Part shown: piece after piece, positions 42,420 through 49,855 of the stretch | Layout of the letters: each line of letters starts with the position of its first letter | Position numbering within the stretch: position 1 is the first letter of the stretch | Origin: Bacteroidales bacterium | GTDB lineage: Bacteria; Bacteroidota; Bacteroidia; Bacteroidales; UBA7960 | Assembly: GCA_003560165.1 (NCBI GenBank) | Contig: PWJC01000181.1 | Coordinates: 1 to 49,855 of the forward strand | Reading direction: 5' to 3' | DNA: 49,855 nucleotides | Notes under the pieces: model-generated | Told to the model about the DNA's origin: nothing | Databases searched by the model: none | What the model saw: the letters and a program-made list of their open reading frames with translations, nothing else | Translations under genes and position numbers: made by a program

Positions 42420-43361
42420 TCAGTTGTTTCTGTGCTTAATGAGGGAGGCCAAAATGCTGACAGCTATTTCGGCCGGGGTTTGTCCCCCGATGGGAATGCC
42501 CATGGGGGATTCGACCTTCCGGAGGGCAGCTTCTGTGGCACCCCTTGCCCTGAGGTTGGAAAAGATCTTGTCTGCCTTGTTTTTGCTTCCGATCATGCCC
42601 AGGTATTTCAGTGGCATGCCCAGCATTTGTTCCAGTATCATCTGGTCGCTGCTGTGTGATACCGTCATGATGCCAACATAGGAAGAATGCGGGTGTTGGA
42701 TATAGCTGGCCGCTGCCCGGTAGTCGATGTGTTTTTTCTGGTGTGCAACCTCGTTGACCTCCATGGTCGGCAGGCCTGGGCGGTCGTCGAGGACTACCAC
42801 CCTGAAACCGGTCAGGCCGGCTATCTGGCTCAGGGACAAGCTTATATGGCCTCCTCCAAATAGGTAGAGAGTGTCGGGCGGGCCAATGTGTTCTTCGTAC
42901 CAGATTTCTACTTGCTTCAGCGGCTGACTGCTGCCACTGCCTCTCTGAGGTTTGAAGGTGATCCCTTTGTCCGAGAGCAGGAGTTTGCCCTGCTGACCCT
43001 GATCGGCAGCTTGTCTGATCCGGGATATTGCATCGAGATCTTCCGGCCCCAGTGGGATAAAGGCCTGGGTTTGCTCACCGGCGCAGATCAGCCCCGATGC
43101 ATCCTCTTTTGCGTGTGGCGAATGGATCTGGCGTTTCAGGAAGGCCTCCCTGCTTTCACCGGCCAGCAATTCCAGGGCCAGCTTCACCAGGTTGTATTCC
43201 ATCAGCCCACCCCCGACCGAGCCCCGGCTTTCTCCGTTTGCCAACACGGCCATCTTGAAACCCTTTCGTCCCGGACTGCTTCCCTTTATCTGGGTGACCA
43301 CGATCAGTACCAGGGTCCTTCCGGCACCTATCTGCTTTTCGATAAACGGCCATATATCCAT
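42420..43361 (-). CDS. XdhC/CoxI-family molybdoenzyme maturation protein
   Basis: 313 residues from ATG 43361; the frame stays open to 43478, but the typical beginning is MDIWPFIEKQ. Two domains are visible: the N-terminal XdhC/CoxI part (about 10-80, GSSPGRKGFKM and GSVGGGLMEYNLV) and a C-terminal Rossmann domain (about 175-310, DTLYLFGGGHISLSL, VVLDDRP). XdhC proteins protect and sulfurate the molybdenum cofactor for xanthine dehydrogenase-type enzymes. No such hydroxylase is encoded in the window. It is divergent from ygeY, and that neighbourhood is typical of selenium-dependent purine hydroxylase clusters. Confidence 0.9.
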   Translation of the reverse strand: MDIWPFIEKQIGAGRTLVLIVVTQIKGSSPGRKGFKMAVLANGESRGSVGGGLMEYNLVKLALELLAGESREAFLKRQIHSPHAKEDASGLICAGEQTQAFIPLGPEDLDAISRIRQAADQGQQGKLLLSDKGITFKPQRGSGSSQPLKQVEIWYEEHIGPPDTLYLFGGGHISLSLSQIAGLTGFRVVVLDDRPGLPTMEVNEVAHQKKHIDYRAAASYIQHPHSSYVGIMTVSHSSDQMILEQMLGMPLKYLGMIGSKNKADKIFSNLRARGATEAALRKVESPMGIPIGGQTPAEIAVSILASLIKHRNN

Positions 43362-43487
43362 AGGTGTTTTTTTTTGATGTGGCAACAGGCAATGGTAAAA
43401 GTATGGAAAATATCGGAGACCGGCAGTCCGTGCCATGCAGTTGCCAGGCTGCCCCGCCCGTTTATTCAGGGATTGCATAAAATATGC

Positions 43488-43495
43488 TATCTTTA
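43488..43495 (+). promoter_or_regulatory. Candidate -7 box for ygeY
   Basis: TATCTTTA differs from TAnnTTTG only in its last base and lies 20 bases before ATG 43516. The longer open frame starting at 43435 would run through it, supporting the ATG at 43516. Confidence 0.35.
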
Positions 43496-43515
43496 AGGCG
43501 GATAAAAAAAAAGAG

Positions 43516-44718
43516 ATGGATCATCATATAAATATCAGGGAGCTTGTAAATATCAGGGAGCTTGCAGCGAAATACAGGGACCAGACTGCCCTGAACCTTT
43601 CGGAGTTGATCAGGTGCAAATCTCTCAGCATGGCTGAAAAAGAAGTTCAGCAGGAGTTGATGCGTCAGATGCGGGAAGCGGGTTTTGACGAAGTGCGGAT
43701 GGACGGGCTTGGAAACGTGATTGGTCGTATCGGGCATGGCAGCAGGGTGATCGCCTTCGACGGGCACATGGATACGGTCGATTTGGGCAACCCCGGGCAA
43801 TGGGATTTCGACCCCCTCGCAGGGGAGATTTCCGGTGGTTTTGTCCATGGAAGGGGCAGCGTTGACCAGAAAGGCGGTCCGGCGGCCTTTGTCACTGCCG
43901 GCAGGATAATCCGGGAGATGGGATTTGACAGGGATCTCACAGTGCTGTTTGTAGGCAGCATCATGGAAGAAGATTGTGATGGACTTTGCTGGAAATACCT
44001 GGTTGAGGAAGAGGGAATCCGCCCGGAGGTGGTAGTGGTAACCGAACCAACCAATCTGAACATATACCGCGGCCACAGGGGACGCATGGAGATTCAACTG
44101 AGCTTCAACGGCCTGTCCTGCCATGGCTCTGCTCCCGAACGCGGCCGCAATGCTATTTATATGGCCTCCAGGGTGGCCCTGGAGATCGACAAGCTCAACC
44201 AGCGTTTGCCAGGTGATGATTTTTTGGGTAAGGGCAGTATTACGGTTTCAGAATTCAGTTCCGGAAGTCCTTCGCTCTGTGCCGTGGCCGATTATGCCCG
44301 TCTTCACCTCGACCGGCGGTTGACCTGGGGAGAGACAAAGGAATCGGCCCTGGCCGAGATCGGGCTGTTGCTCAAAGGGATGGATGCCACTGCCGGGGTG
44401 GTCACCTATTGTGAGGAATCCTTTACCGGAATCACTTATGGGATGGAAAAGTATTACCCCACATGGAAAATACCCGAAGACCACCCTGTTATACAAACCG
44501 GTGCAAGGGTTTTTGAACAGTTGTTCGGGGCAGCCCCCACTATTGGCAAGTGGACCTTTTCTACCAACGGGGTGACCATCAACGGGCTCTATGGCATTCC
44601 GGTTATTGGCTTTGGGCCGGGAAACGAAGAACTGGCCCATGCTCCCAACGAAAAAATACCCATCGACCACCTGGAAAAGGCCGCCGCTTTTTATGCAGCC
44701 CTGGCTTATTCGTTGTAA
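43516..44718 (+). CDS. ygeY: YgeY-family M20 peptidase-like hydrolase (selenium-metabolism-linked)
   Basis: 400 residues. A di-zinc M20 amidohydrolase: His84 and Asp86 in DGHMDTVD, the bridging Asp117 in GRGSVDQKGG, Glu151/Glu152 in MEEDCDG, Glu177 in VTEPTN and a late His in EELAHAPNEK. The lid/dimerisation domain lies between (about 188-300). Length and motifs fit the YgeY group, which sits with ygeW and ygeX in E. coli near selenium-dependent xanthine dehydrogenase genes; its substrate is not established. The N-terminus contains a six-residue duplication (INIREL, VNIREL) from an 18-base tandem repeat. ygeW follows after 176 bases filled mainly by short repeats. Confidence 0.9.
   Translation: MDHHINIRELVNIRELAAKYRDQTALNLSELIRCKSLSMAEKEVQQELMRQMREAGFDEVRMDGLGNVIGRIGHGSRVIAFDGHMDTVDLGNPGQWDFDPLAGEISGGFVHGRGSVDQKGGPAAFVTAGRIIREMGFDRDLTVLFVGSIMEEDCDGLCWKYLVEEEGIRPEVVVVTEPTNLNIYRGHRGRMEIQLSFNGLSCHGSAPERGRNAIYMASRVALEIDKLNQRLPGDDFLGKGSITVSEFSSGSPSLCAVADYARLHLDRRLTWGETKESALAEIGLLLKGMDATAGVVTYCEESFTGITYGMEKYYPTWKIPEDHPVIQTGARVFEQLFGAAPTIGKWTFSTNGVTINGLYGIPVIGFGPGNEELAHAPNEKIPIDHLEKAAAFYAALAYSL
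43529..43564 (+). repeat. Perfect 18-base tandem duplication within ygeY
   Basis: Two identical adjacent 18-base units (43529-43546 and 43547-43564) encode the repeated residues NIREL near the N-terminus. The reading frame is preserved. Confidence 0.9.
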
Positions 44719-44860
44719 ATTAGGTAAGTAGTAGGTAGTAGGTAGTAGGTAGTAGGTAGTAGGTAGGAAGAAGAAAGTTGAAGAGTTGAAGAGTTGAAGA
44801 GTTGAAAAGTCCTTTATTCGTTCCTTCGTTCCTTTCGTTCTTTCGTCTTTCTGTATTCAA
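44719..44860. repeat. Heptamer and octamer tandem repeats followed by pyrimidine-rich arm
   Basis: Five perfect copies of GTAGGTA at 44731-44765 are followed by GTTGAAGA octamers at 44777-44800 (three perfect) and GTTGAAAA at 44801-44808. A pyrimidine-rich stretch at 44810-44853 comes next, whose reverse complement reads as degenerate GAAAGAAC/GAAGGAAC units. This fills most of the 176-base ygeY-ygeW gap; the rest shows no gene. Confidence 0.85.
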
Positions 44861-44894
44861 CCGTTCACCTTATGCAAACAATAAGTACCGATAC

Positions 44895-46094
44895 ATGAAC
44901 AAAACACTGCTGGAACAGGCGGAAGCTCTCGGGGCAATGCCCAATGGCTTGTATGCAACCGACTTTTTGCTCACCTGGGAAAAAAGCACCCAGGATTTGC
45001 AGCTGGTGCTTAAGGTGGCTCTGATGCTAAAGCAGTTGCGCGATCAAAACCTGTCGGTACGGGTGTTTGATTCCGGTCTGGCTGTTTCCAATTTTCGCGA
45101 CAAATCTACGCGCACCCGTTTTTCCTTTGCTTCTGCGGCCAATTTGCTGGGTCTTGCCATACAGGACCTCGATGAGGAAAAATCACAGCTTTCGCATGGG
45201 GAAACGGTAAGGGAAACGGCTTGCATGATCTCTTTCCTCAGCGATTTCATCGGCATCCGCGACGATATTTTTCTTGGCGAAGGCAACCGGTATATGCGGG
45301 AAGTGGCTGCCTCACTCGACGAATGCCATGCCAGGGGTGTTTTGCCCCTGCGTCCCGGCCTGATCAACCTTCAATGCGACATGGACCATCCCACCCAGTC
45401 ACTGGCCGACCTGTTGCACCTTCAGCAGGTGTTCGGATCGCTGGAGGCACTGCGCGGGAAAAAGATGGCCATGAGCTGGGCGTATTCACCAAGTTACGGC
45501 AAGCCCCTTTCGGTCCCTCAGGGCATCATTGCGCTGATGACACGATTTGGCATGGATGTGCATCTGGCCCATCCCGAAGGTTATGGGCTGATACCCCAAA
45601 TTGTGGATATGGCTGCTGAAAACGCCCGGCAGAGCGGCGGAAGCTTCAGGGTGAGCCACTCCATGGAGGCGGCTGTGAAGGACGCGCATATTGTCTATCC
45701 GAAAAGCTGGGCCCCGTTCAATATCATGGAGGCCCGCACTGCCCTGCTGAAAAGGGCCGATGTGAAAGGCCTGGAATTGCTTGAACGGGATTGCCTTGCG
45801 CAGAATGCTGAATTCATGGACTGGACCTGCAATAGCAAGATGATGGAGCTCACCCGGGAGGGCGCCGCCCTGTACATGCATTGCCTTCCGGCCGATATTT
45901 CGGGCGTCTCCTGTCCCGACGGTGAGGTGGATGCAGGGGTGTTCGAGCGCTACCGCCTGAAGACCTATCTTGAAGCGGGCTACAAGCCCTATGTTATTGC
46001 GGCCATGATGCTCGCCAACCGCTTTGTTTCTCCCGCGGAGGTTCTCCGGGAGATTCTGCAAAACCAAAAACCACGTGTACGGTATGCCAAATAG
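44895..46094 (+). CDS. ygeW: Knotted carbamoyltransferase YgeW
   Basis: 399 residues, longer than ornithine carbamoyltransferase and matching the YgeW group. The carbamoyl-phosphate motif STRTR is at 71-75, HPTQ at 165-168, and HCLPAD appears near residue 330; the second-substrate region is unlike OTC, as in YgeW. The family's trefoil-knotted fold is known but its physiological substrate is not settled. The frame is open to 44802, but that extension is within the repeat array, so ATG 44895 was chosen. It ends with TAG overlapping the amidase start by 11 bases. Confidence 0.9.
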   Translation: MNKTLLEQAEALGAMPNGLYATDFLLTWEKSTQDLQLVLKVALMLKQLRDQNLSVRVFDSGLAVSNFRDKSTRTRFSFASAANLLGLAIQDLDEEKSQLSHGETVRETACMISFLSDFIGIRDDIFLGEGNRYMREVAASLDECHARGVLPLRPGLINLQCDMDHPTQSLADLLHLQQVFGSLEALRGKKMAMSWAYSPSYGKPLSVPQGIIALMTRFGMDVHLAHPEGYGLIPQIVDMAAENARQSGGSFRVSHSMEAAVKDAHIVYPKSWAPFNIMEARTALLKRADVKGLELLERDCLAQNAEFMDWTCNSKMMELTREGAALYMHCLPADISGVSCPDGEVDAGVFERYRLKTYLEAGYKPYVIAAMMLANRFVSPAEVLREILQNQKPRVRYAK

Positions 46095-47781
46095 GGATTT
46101 TTTCAACCGATGGATGCCTGTGGCGCTTTTGCTGCCGGCTTTTCTGCTGGGGTTCACCTTTGCCCGGCTTGACGACGACTTTAGCTTACATAATGTGAAG
46201 GAAGCGGCCCGGGTACTTGGTCTGCCGTTTTCCGGCCCTCAACTCGAGCAAATGATGCCCCATCTTCGGGTTCACGGCCAAAGCACCGGGGCGCTCAGGT
46301 CTTATGGGCTGGAAAACGCTGTGCCTCCTGCCATGGTGTTCAACCCCCTTCCCCGGGGGTTTGAAATGCCCCCGAAGGATGGGGGGAGTATGTGGCAAAT
46401 CCCTGATGATGTGGCCCTGCCTTCCAACAGGGATGAACTGGCTTTTTACAGCATCCCCCAGCTTGCTTCGCTGCTCAGGCAGCGTCTGATCACATCCGAA
46501 GAGCTCACCCTGTTCTTCCTCGACCGGCTCGAACGCTATGCCGACACCCTCGAATGCGTTGTGAACCTCACTCACGAGCGGGCCCTGGAACAAGCCCGGC
46601 ATGCCGACCAATTGTTCGATGCCGGCAAAGTGCTGGGCCCCTTGCAGGGAATTCCCTACGGAGCCAAAGACCTGTTTGCCGTGCAGGGATATCCGACTAC
46701 CTGGGGGGCCATGCCCTTCCGCGATCAACAGATCGATTACACGGCCACGGTGATCAGGCGGCTGGATGAGGCCGGTGCCGTGTTGGTAGCCAAAACGACC
46801 CTCGGAGCCCTGGCCATGGGCGATATCTGGTATGGAGGACAGACCAGGAACCCCTGGGATTTGCAGCAGGGTTCAAGCGGCTCCTCGGCAGGGTCGGGAG
46901 CTGCTGTTGCTGCAGGCCTGCTGCCTTTTGCCCTGGGTACCGAAACCCTGGGAAGCATCGTATCTCCTTCTACCCGGAACGGGGTAACCGGTTTGCGCCC
47001 GAGTTTCGGGCTGGTTAGCCGCGACGGTGCCATGGCCCTTAGCTGGAGCATGGACAAGGTGGGCCCGATGGCCAGGAGCGCCGAGGAATGCGCGATGGTG
47101 CTCGATGCCATCCACGGGCCCGACGGACTCGACCAAAGCCTGATCCATGCCGGCTTTGCCTACCGGCCGGGCACCGATCTGAGCACCCTGAAGGTAGGGT
47201 ATATTGCATCGTTCTTTGGCGACGATCATGTGGGCGATGACCCCGACCACCAGGTGCTGGCCGACCTCCGGGCCATGGGGATCATTGCCGGGCCGGTCGA
47301 ATGGAACTTCGAACTCCCGGTCAATGCGCTCAGGGTCATACTCTATGCCGAGGCCGCCGCCGCATTCGACGAGCTGACCATTTCGGGCAGGGACAGTTTG
47401 CTGGTCAACCAGGGCATGAATGCCTGGCCCAACCTGTTCAGGGCTGCCCGCTTTATTCCTGCCGTGGAATACATCAATGCCCAGAGGGTCAGGCAACAGC
47501 TCATCGCCCAGGTTCACCGGCTTATGTCGGATTACGATGTGATCGTTACCCCTTCTTTCGGCGGAAACCAGTTGCTGGTGACCAACCTGACAGGCCATCC
47601 CTGCCTGGTGGCACCCAGCGGGTTTGACCAGGCTTCGCGCCCGGTCAGCATCTCCTTTATCGGCAATTTGTTCGAAGAGGAAAAACTGGTGGCTCTTGCC
47701 CAGGCCTGGCAGGATTACAGCATGCACAACAAGCAACGTCCGGAATTCTTTGATCCCTCTCTGAACAACAACGGGAAGTAA
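46084..47781 (+). CDS. Exported amidase-signature-family hydrolase
   Basis: 565 residues from ATG 46084, which overlaps the ygeW end by 11 bases and is probably translationally coupled. An N-terminal hydrophobic segment (about 11-26) suggests export or membrane anchoring. The amidase-signature domain (about 115-550) has the Ser-cisSer-Lys triad: Lys195 (YGAKDLF), cis-Ser267 in SSGSSAGS, and nucleophile Ser291 in GTETLGSIVSPS. Relatives hydrolyse a wide range of amides; the substrate is unknown. About 90 N-terminal residues before the amidase fold have no match I recognise. It lies downstream of ygeY and ygeW and 13 bases before the AI-2E-family transporter gene. Confidence 0.88.
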   Translation: MPNRDFFNRWMPVALLLPAFLLGFTFARLDDDFSLHNVKEAARVLGLPFSGPQLEQMMPHLRVHGQSTGALRSYGLENAVPPAMVFNPLPRGFEMPPKDGGSMWQIPDDVALPSNRDELAFYSIPQLASLLRQRLITSEELTLFFLDRLERYADTLECVVNLTHERALEQARHADQLFDAGKVLGPLQGIPYGAKDLFAVQGYPTTWGAMPFRDQQIDYTATVIRRLDEAGAVLVAKTTLGALAMGDIWYGGQTRNPWDLQQGSSGSSAGSGAAVAAGLLPFALGTETLGSIVSPSTRNGVTGLRPSFGLVSRDGAMALSWSMDKVGPMARSAEECAMVLDAIHGPDGLDQSLIHAGFAYRPGTDLSTLKVGYIASFFGDDHVGDDPDHQVLADLRAMGIIAGPVEWNFELPVNALRVILYAEAAAAFDELTISGRDSLLVNQGMNAWPNLFRAARFIPAVEYINAQRVRQQLIAQVHRLMSDYDVIVTPSFGGNQLLVTNLTGHPCLVAPSGFDQASRPVSISFIGNLFEEEKLVALAQAWQDYSMHNKQRPEFFDPSLNNNGK

Positions 47782-47794
47782 AAAAACGAAGATC

Positions 47795-48916
47795 ATGCAA
47801 ACCAAATATCCGCTCTATATCAAGGCCCCAATGGTGCTGCTGACCATTGTGCTGGCGGTTTTTATCATGATCACGGCAAAAAGCGTCCTGGTGCCCCTGA
47901 TGGTATCGGGTTTTTTGGCCGTCCTGATCAGCCCCATGGCCTCCTGGCTCGAAAGGCGGGGTGTGCCTGCCTTACTGGCGGCCTTCCTGAGCCTGGTGGC
48001 CCTGCTCGCTTTTATATTTGGCCTGGCTTATTTTTTCTATAATCAGCTTCTGGGGTTTGCCGATGAGCTGGGCATGCTTGAGCGGAGGATGTCGGAGTTG
48101 CTCGAGCAGCTTAATGAGTTCACCCAGCGGCATATCGAGGGGGCAGTGCCCATTTCGCTTGAGAATATTCAGACCATTATTTTCAACTACATCTACGAGA
48201 ACATGGCCAGCCTCACCCACGGGGTCATCGCCACGGCCACCACATTGACCATTATCGTCATTGTGCCCATTTACGTATTTCTCTTCCTTTATTTCAGGCG
48301 TTTCCTGATCCAGTTTATCCTCAGAGCCTTTCCCTACCGCAACCGCGACAAGGTACAGCGCGTCATACACAAGGTAAAGAATGTGGTTCAGAACTACATT
48401 GTCGGGATGTTCCTGGTGATCATCATCCTGGCCATCCTCAACAGCATCGCCCTGTACAGCTTTGGCCTCAAGCACGCCCTTTTGTTTGCCGTATTTGCGG
48501 CCTTGCTGAATGTAATCCCCTTTTTGGGGCCCTTTATCGGCGCCACCTTTCACATTGTGTTCGCACTGCTGACCACCGACACATTATGGGTGCCCTTCGG
48601 CATCTTTTTGTCGTTCTATGTGATACAGCTGGCCGAAAGCAACCTGTTTACCCCGAAGATCGTAGGGGGCAAGGTGGCCATGAACCCTTTGCTGACCATC
48701 CTCACCCTTTTTGTGGGCAACTTCATATGGGGGCTCTCGGGTATGATCCTGTTTATCCCGGGCATGGCCATACTTAAGGTCATATTCGATGAAATACCCG
48801 GTATGGAACCCTATGGCTATTTGCTTGGCGATACCCGTTCCCCCAAAAAAGCCCGGAAGCGCCGGGAACGTTTGCTGAAAGGCCTGGAGTCGGTAAAGGA
48901 AAGGCTCAAACCCTAG
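47795..48916 (+). CDS. AI-2E family (PerM/YdiK-like) transporter
   Basis: 373 residues with about eight membrane helices: two pairs near the N-terminus (10-85), then a cytoplasmic or periplasmic segment, and the remainder between about 140 and 335. Motifs such as NVIPFLGPFIGA and ESNLFTPKIVGGKVAMNPL are the family's hallmarks. Substrates of these proteins are diverse (some export autoinducer-2, others ions or are unknown), so none is assigned. A highly basic tail (KKARKRRERLLKG) ends the protein. It starts 13 bases after the amidase stop, so it is probably in the same transcript, and its 3' end overlaps truA by 11 bases. Confidence 0.92.
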   Translation: MQTKYPLYIKAPMVLLTIVLAVFIMITAKSVLVPLMVSGFLAVLISPMASWLERRGVPALLAAFLSLVALLAFIFGLAYFFYNQLLGFADELGMLERRMSELLEQLNEFTQRHIEGAVPISLENIQTIIFNYIYENMASLTHGVIATATTLTIIVIVPIYVFLFLYFRRFLIQFILRAFPYRNRDKVQRVIHKVKNVVQNYIVGMFLVIIILAILNSIALYSFGLKHALLFAVFAALLNVIPFLGPFIGATFHIVFALLTTDTLWVPFGIFLSFYVIQLAESNLFTPKIVGGKVAMNPLLTILTLFVGNFIWGLSGMILFIPGMAILKVIFDEIPGMEPYGYLLGDTRSPKKARKRRERLLKGLESVKERLKP

Positions 48917-49685
48917 GCCCCACCGGGTAGGGGTATTCAATGTCTTCGAGGAAGAGTCCGCAGGCCGGGGCTGAAAGCCCGGCCTTTCTGCGGTCGCCCT
49001 GCCGGATGATGGCCTCGAGTGCTCCGGGGCTCATTTTTTTCAGCCCGACATCCACCATGGTGCCCACCATGGCCCTGACCATATTCCTCAAAAAACGATT
49101 GGCTTTGATGCGGAAGCAAAGCAGGTCGTGGTCCTGTTCCTGTTCCCATTCGGCCAGATATACCGTGCACAGATGGGTCTTTACCTGGGTGTTTGACCTG
49201 GCAAAACAGGAAAAATCCTCATGGCGGGCAAGCAGCCCGGCCGATTGTCGCATGGATTCCACATCCAGGTCTCTTTCCAGAAGCCATACCCTGCCTGCGC
49301 GGAAGGGGTCTTTTTTTCTGCCGATATAATAATGATAGGTCCTGCTCAAGGCATCGAAACGTGCATGGGCGTCCGGGGCTACCGGAAAAATGCCTTGTAT
49401 GGCGATGCCTGGAGTCAGCATCCGGTTGAGTTTGAACACAAGGCGGTCTGTGTCGGGGCTGCCTGGCTGATGCCCGGAGTCGAAGTGTGCGTAAAACACC
49501 CTGGCATGTACCCCGGTATCGGTGCGGCCCGCACCGGTCAGGCGGACATTTTCCCTGAGCACCAGGCCCATGGCTTCTTCCAGGGTCTGCTGGATGGTCG
49601 GAGCGTTCGGCTGGATCTGCCATCCATGAAAACCGGTACCCAGATAGCTCAGCCTGATAAAATAACGCTGTGTTTGCTCGCTCAT
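48906..49685 (-). CDS. truA: tRNA pseudouridine synthase TruA
   Basis: 259 residues. Isomerises uridines 38-40 in tRNA anticodon stems. The catalytic Asp56 lies in GAGRTDTGVHA, and YLGTGFHGWQIQP near the N-terminus and RFLRNMVRAMVGT near the C-terminus are the other TruA motifs. The protein is of usual length and appears complete. ATG 49685 is 16 bases after a promoter box, giving a short leader. It converges with the transporter gene with an 11-base overlap. Confidence 0.97.
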   Translation of the reverse strand: MSEQTQRYFIRLSYLGTGFHGWQIQPNAPTIQQTLEEAMGLVLRENVRLTGAGRTDTGVHARVFYAHFDSGHQPGSPDTDRLVFKLNRMLTPGIAIQGIFPVAPDAHARFDALSRTYHYYIGRKKDPFRAGRVWLLERDLDVESMRQSAGLLARHEDFSCFARSNTQVKTHLCTVYLAEWEQEQDHDLLCFRIKANRFLRNMVRAMVGTMVDVGLKKMSPGALEAIIRQGDRRKAGLSAPACGLFLEDIEYPYPVGPRV

Positions 49686-49701
49686 AACAGAGGCTTTCCC
49701 G

Positions 49702-49709
49702 CAAAGATA
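49702..49709 (-). promoter_or_regulatory. Candidate -7 box for truA
   Basis: The minus strand reads TATCTTTG, a full match to TAnnTTTG, 16 bases upstream of the truA ATG, so the leader would be about ten bases. No convincing -33 element is visible. Confidence 0.5.
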
Positions 49710-49718
49710 GGGAAAGCG

Positions 49719-49855
49719 GAAGACAGAAAACGGAAGACAGAAAGAAGCAAGTTGAAAAGTTGAAAAAGTAGAAAAGTTGAAAAGTTGAAAAGTTGAAAAG
49801 TTGAAGTATTATATATTCAAGCTCTTAAGCTCTTAAACTCTTAAACTCTTAAACT
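49719..49855. repeat. Octamer tandem repeats in an inverted array at the window end
   Basis: A GGAAGACAGAA-type stretch is followed by about six GTTGAAAA units (49751-49806, one interrupted), a short AT-rich spacer, and then CTCTTAAG/CTCTTAAA octamers from 49821 to the last base. The reverse complement of the last arm resembles the first (about six of eight positions), so the two can form an imperfect hairpin. The array is cut by the end of the window. Confidence 0.85.

Overview
The window (49,855 bp, roughly half G+C) looks like a chromosomal segment, possibly a whole contig, from a member of the Bacteroidota, probably a Bacteroidales/Marinilabiliales-type organism. The evidence is: promoter boxes of the TAnnTTTG type in front of many genes; a secreted protein with a C-terminal type IX secretion (T9SS) sorting domain; a PorW/SprE-like T9SS lipoprotein gene; a DUF6913-type protein next to dapA; fused RibBA; the divergent tsaD/tamB pair; and the dxr-rseP pair. 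Nothing suggests a plasmid, phage, integron or insertion sequence. I see no tRNA, rRNA or CRISPR array. No stretch longer than 300 bases lacks a gene.

Layout. 1-170: heptamer-repeat inverted array. 170-6587: unknown lipoprotein, tsaD and tamB. 6645-11784 (minus strand): LptF/G-family permease, two GT4 glycosyltransferases and ribBA. 11932-13805: lipoprotein alpha/beta hydrolase and an SDR oxidoreductase, converging. 13952-19011: small-type purL, an oligopeptide-binding lipoprotein and a PagL-like outer-membrane protein. 19025-24272: metallo-beta-lactamase-fold phosphodiesterase, flavin reductase, DUF6913, dapA and a T9SS-exported M14 carboxypeptidase. 24282-26924: valS. 27095-28914: a 26-residue-repeat solenoid protein translationally coupled to lipoate-protein ligase. 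28911-33283 (minus strand): M23 peptidase, dxr, rseP and RNase Z. 33391-36545: the T9SS porW/sprE-like gene, broken by an in-frame TAG, then a bactofilin. 36722-42382: F-type ATP synthase genes (AtpI-like, B, E, F, H, A, G) without beta and epsilon. 42420-48916: xdhC-like gene, ygeY, ygeW, an exported amidase and an AI-2E-family transporter. 48906-49685: truA. The window ends in another octamer-repeat inverted array.

Most of the region is housekeeping (translation, riboflavin, purine, lysine and isoprenoid synthesis, ATP synthase) plus envelope biogenesis (TamB, LptF/G, RseP, LytM peptidase, PorW, bactofilin). The less ordinary parts are: the TAG codon splitting porW/sprE; a family of purine-arm/pyrimidine-arm short-repeat inverted arrays at four intergenic sites; the partial selenium/purine-catabolism-type cluster (xdhC, ygeY, ygeW) extended by an exported amidase; and the repeat protein coupled to lipoate ligase. 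Family assignments rest on motifs read by eye from translations and remembered family features; no database search was run.
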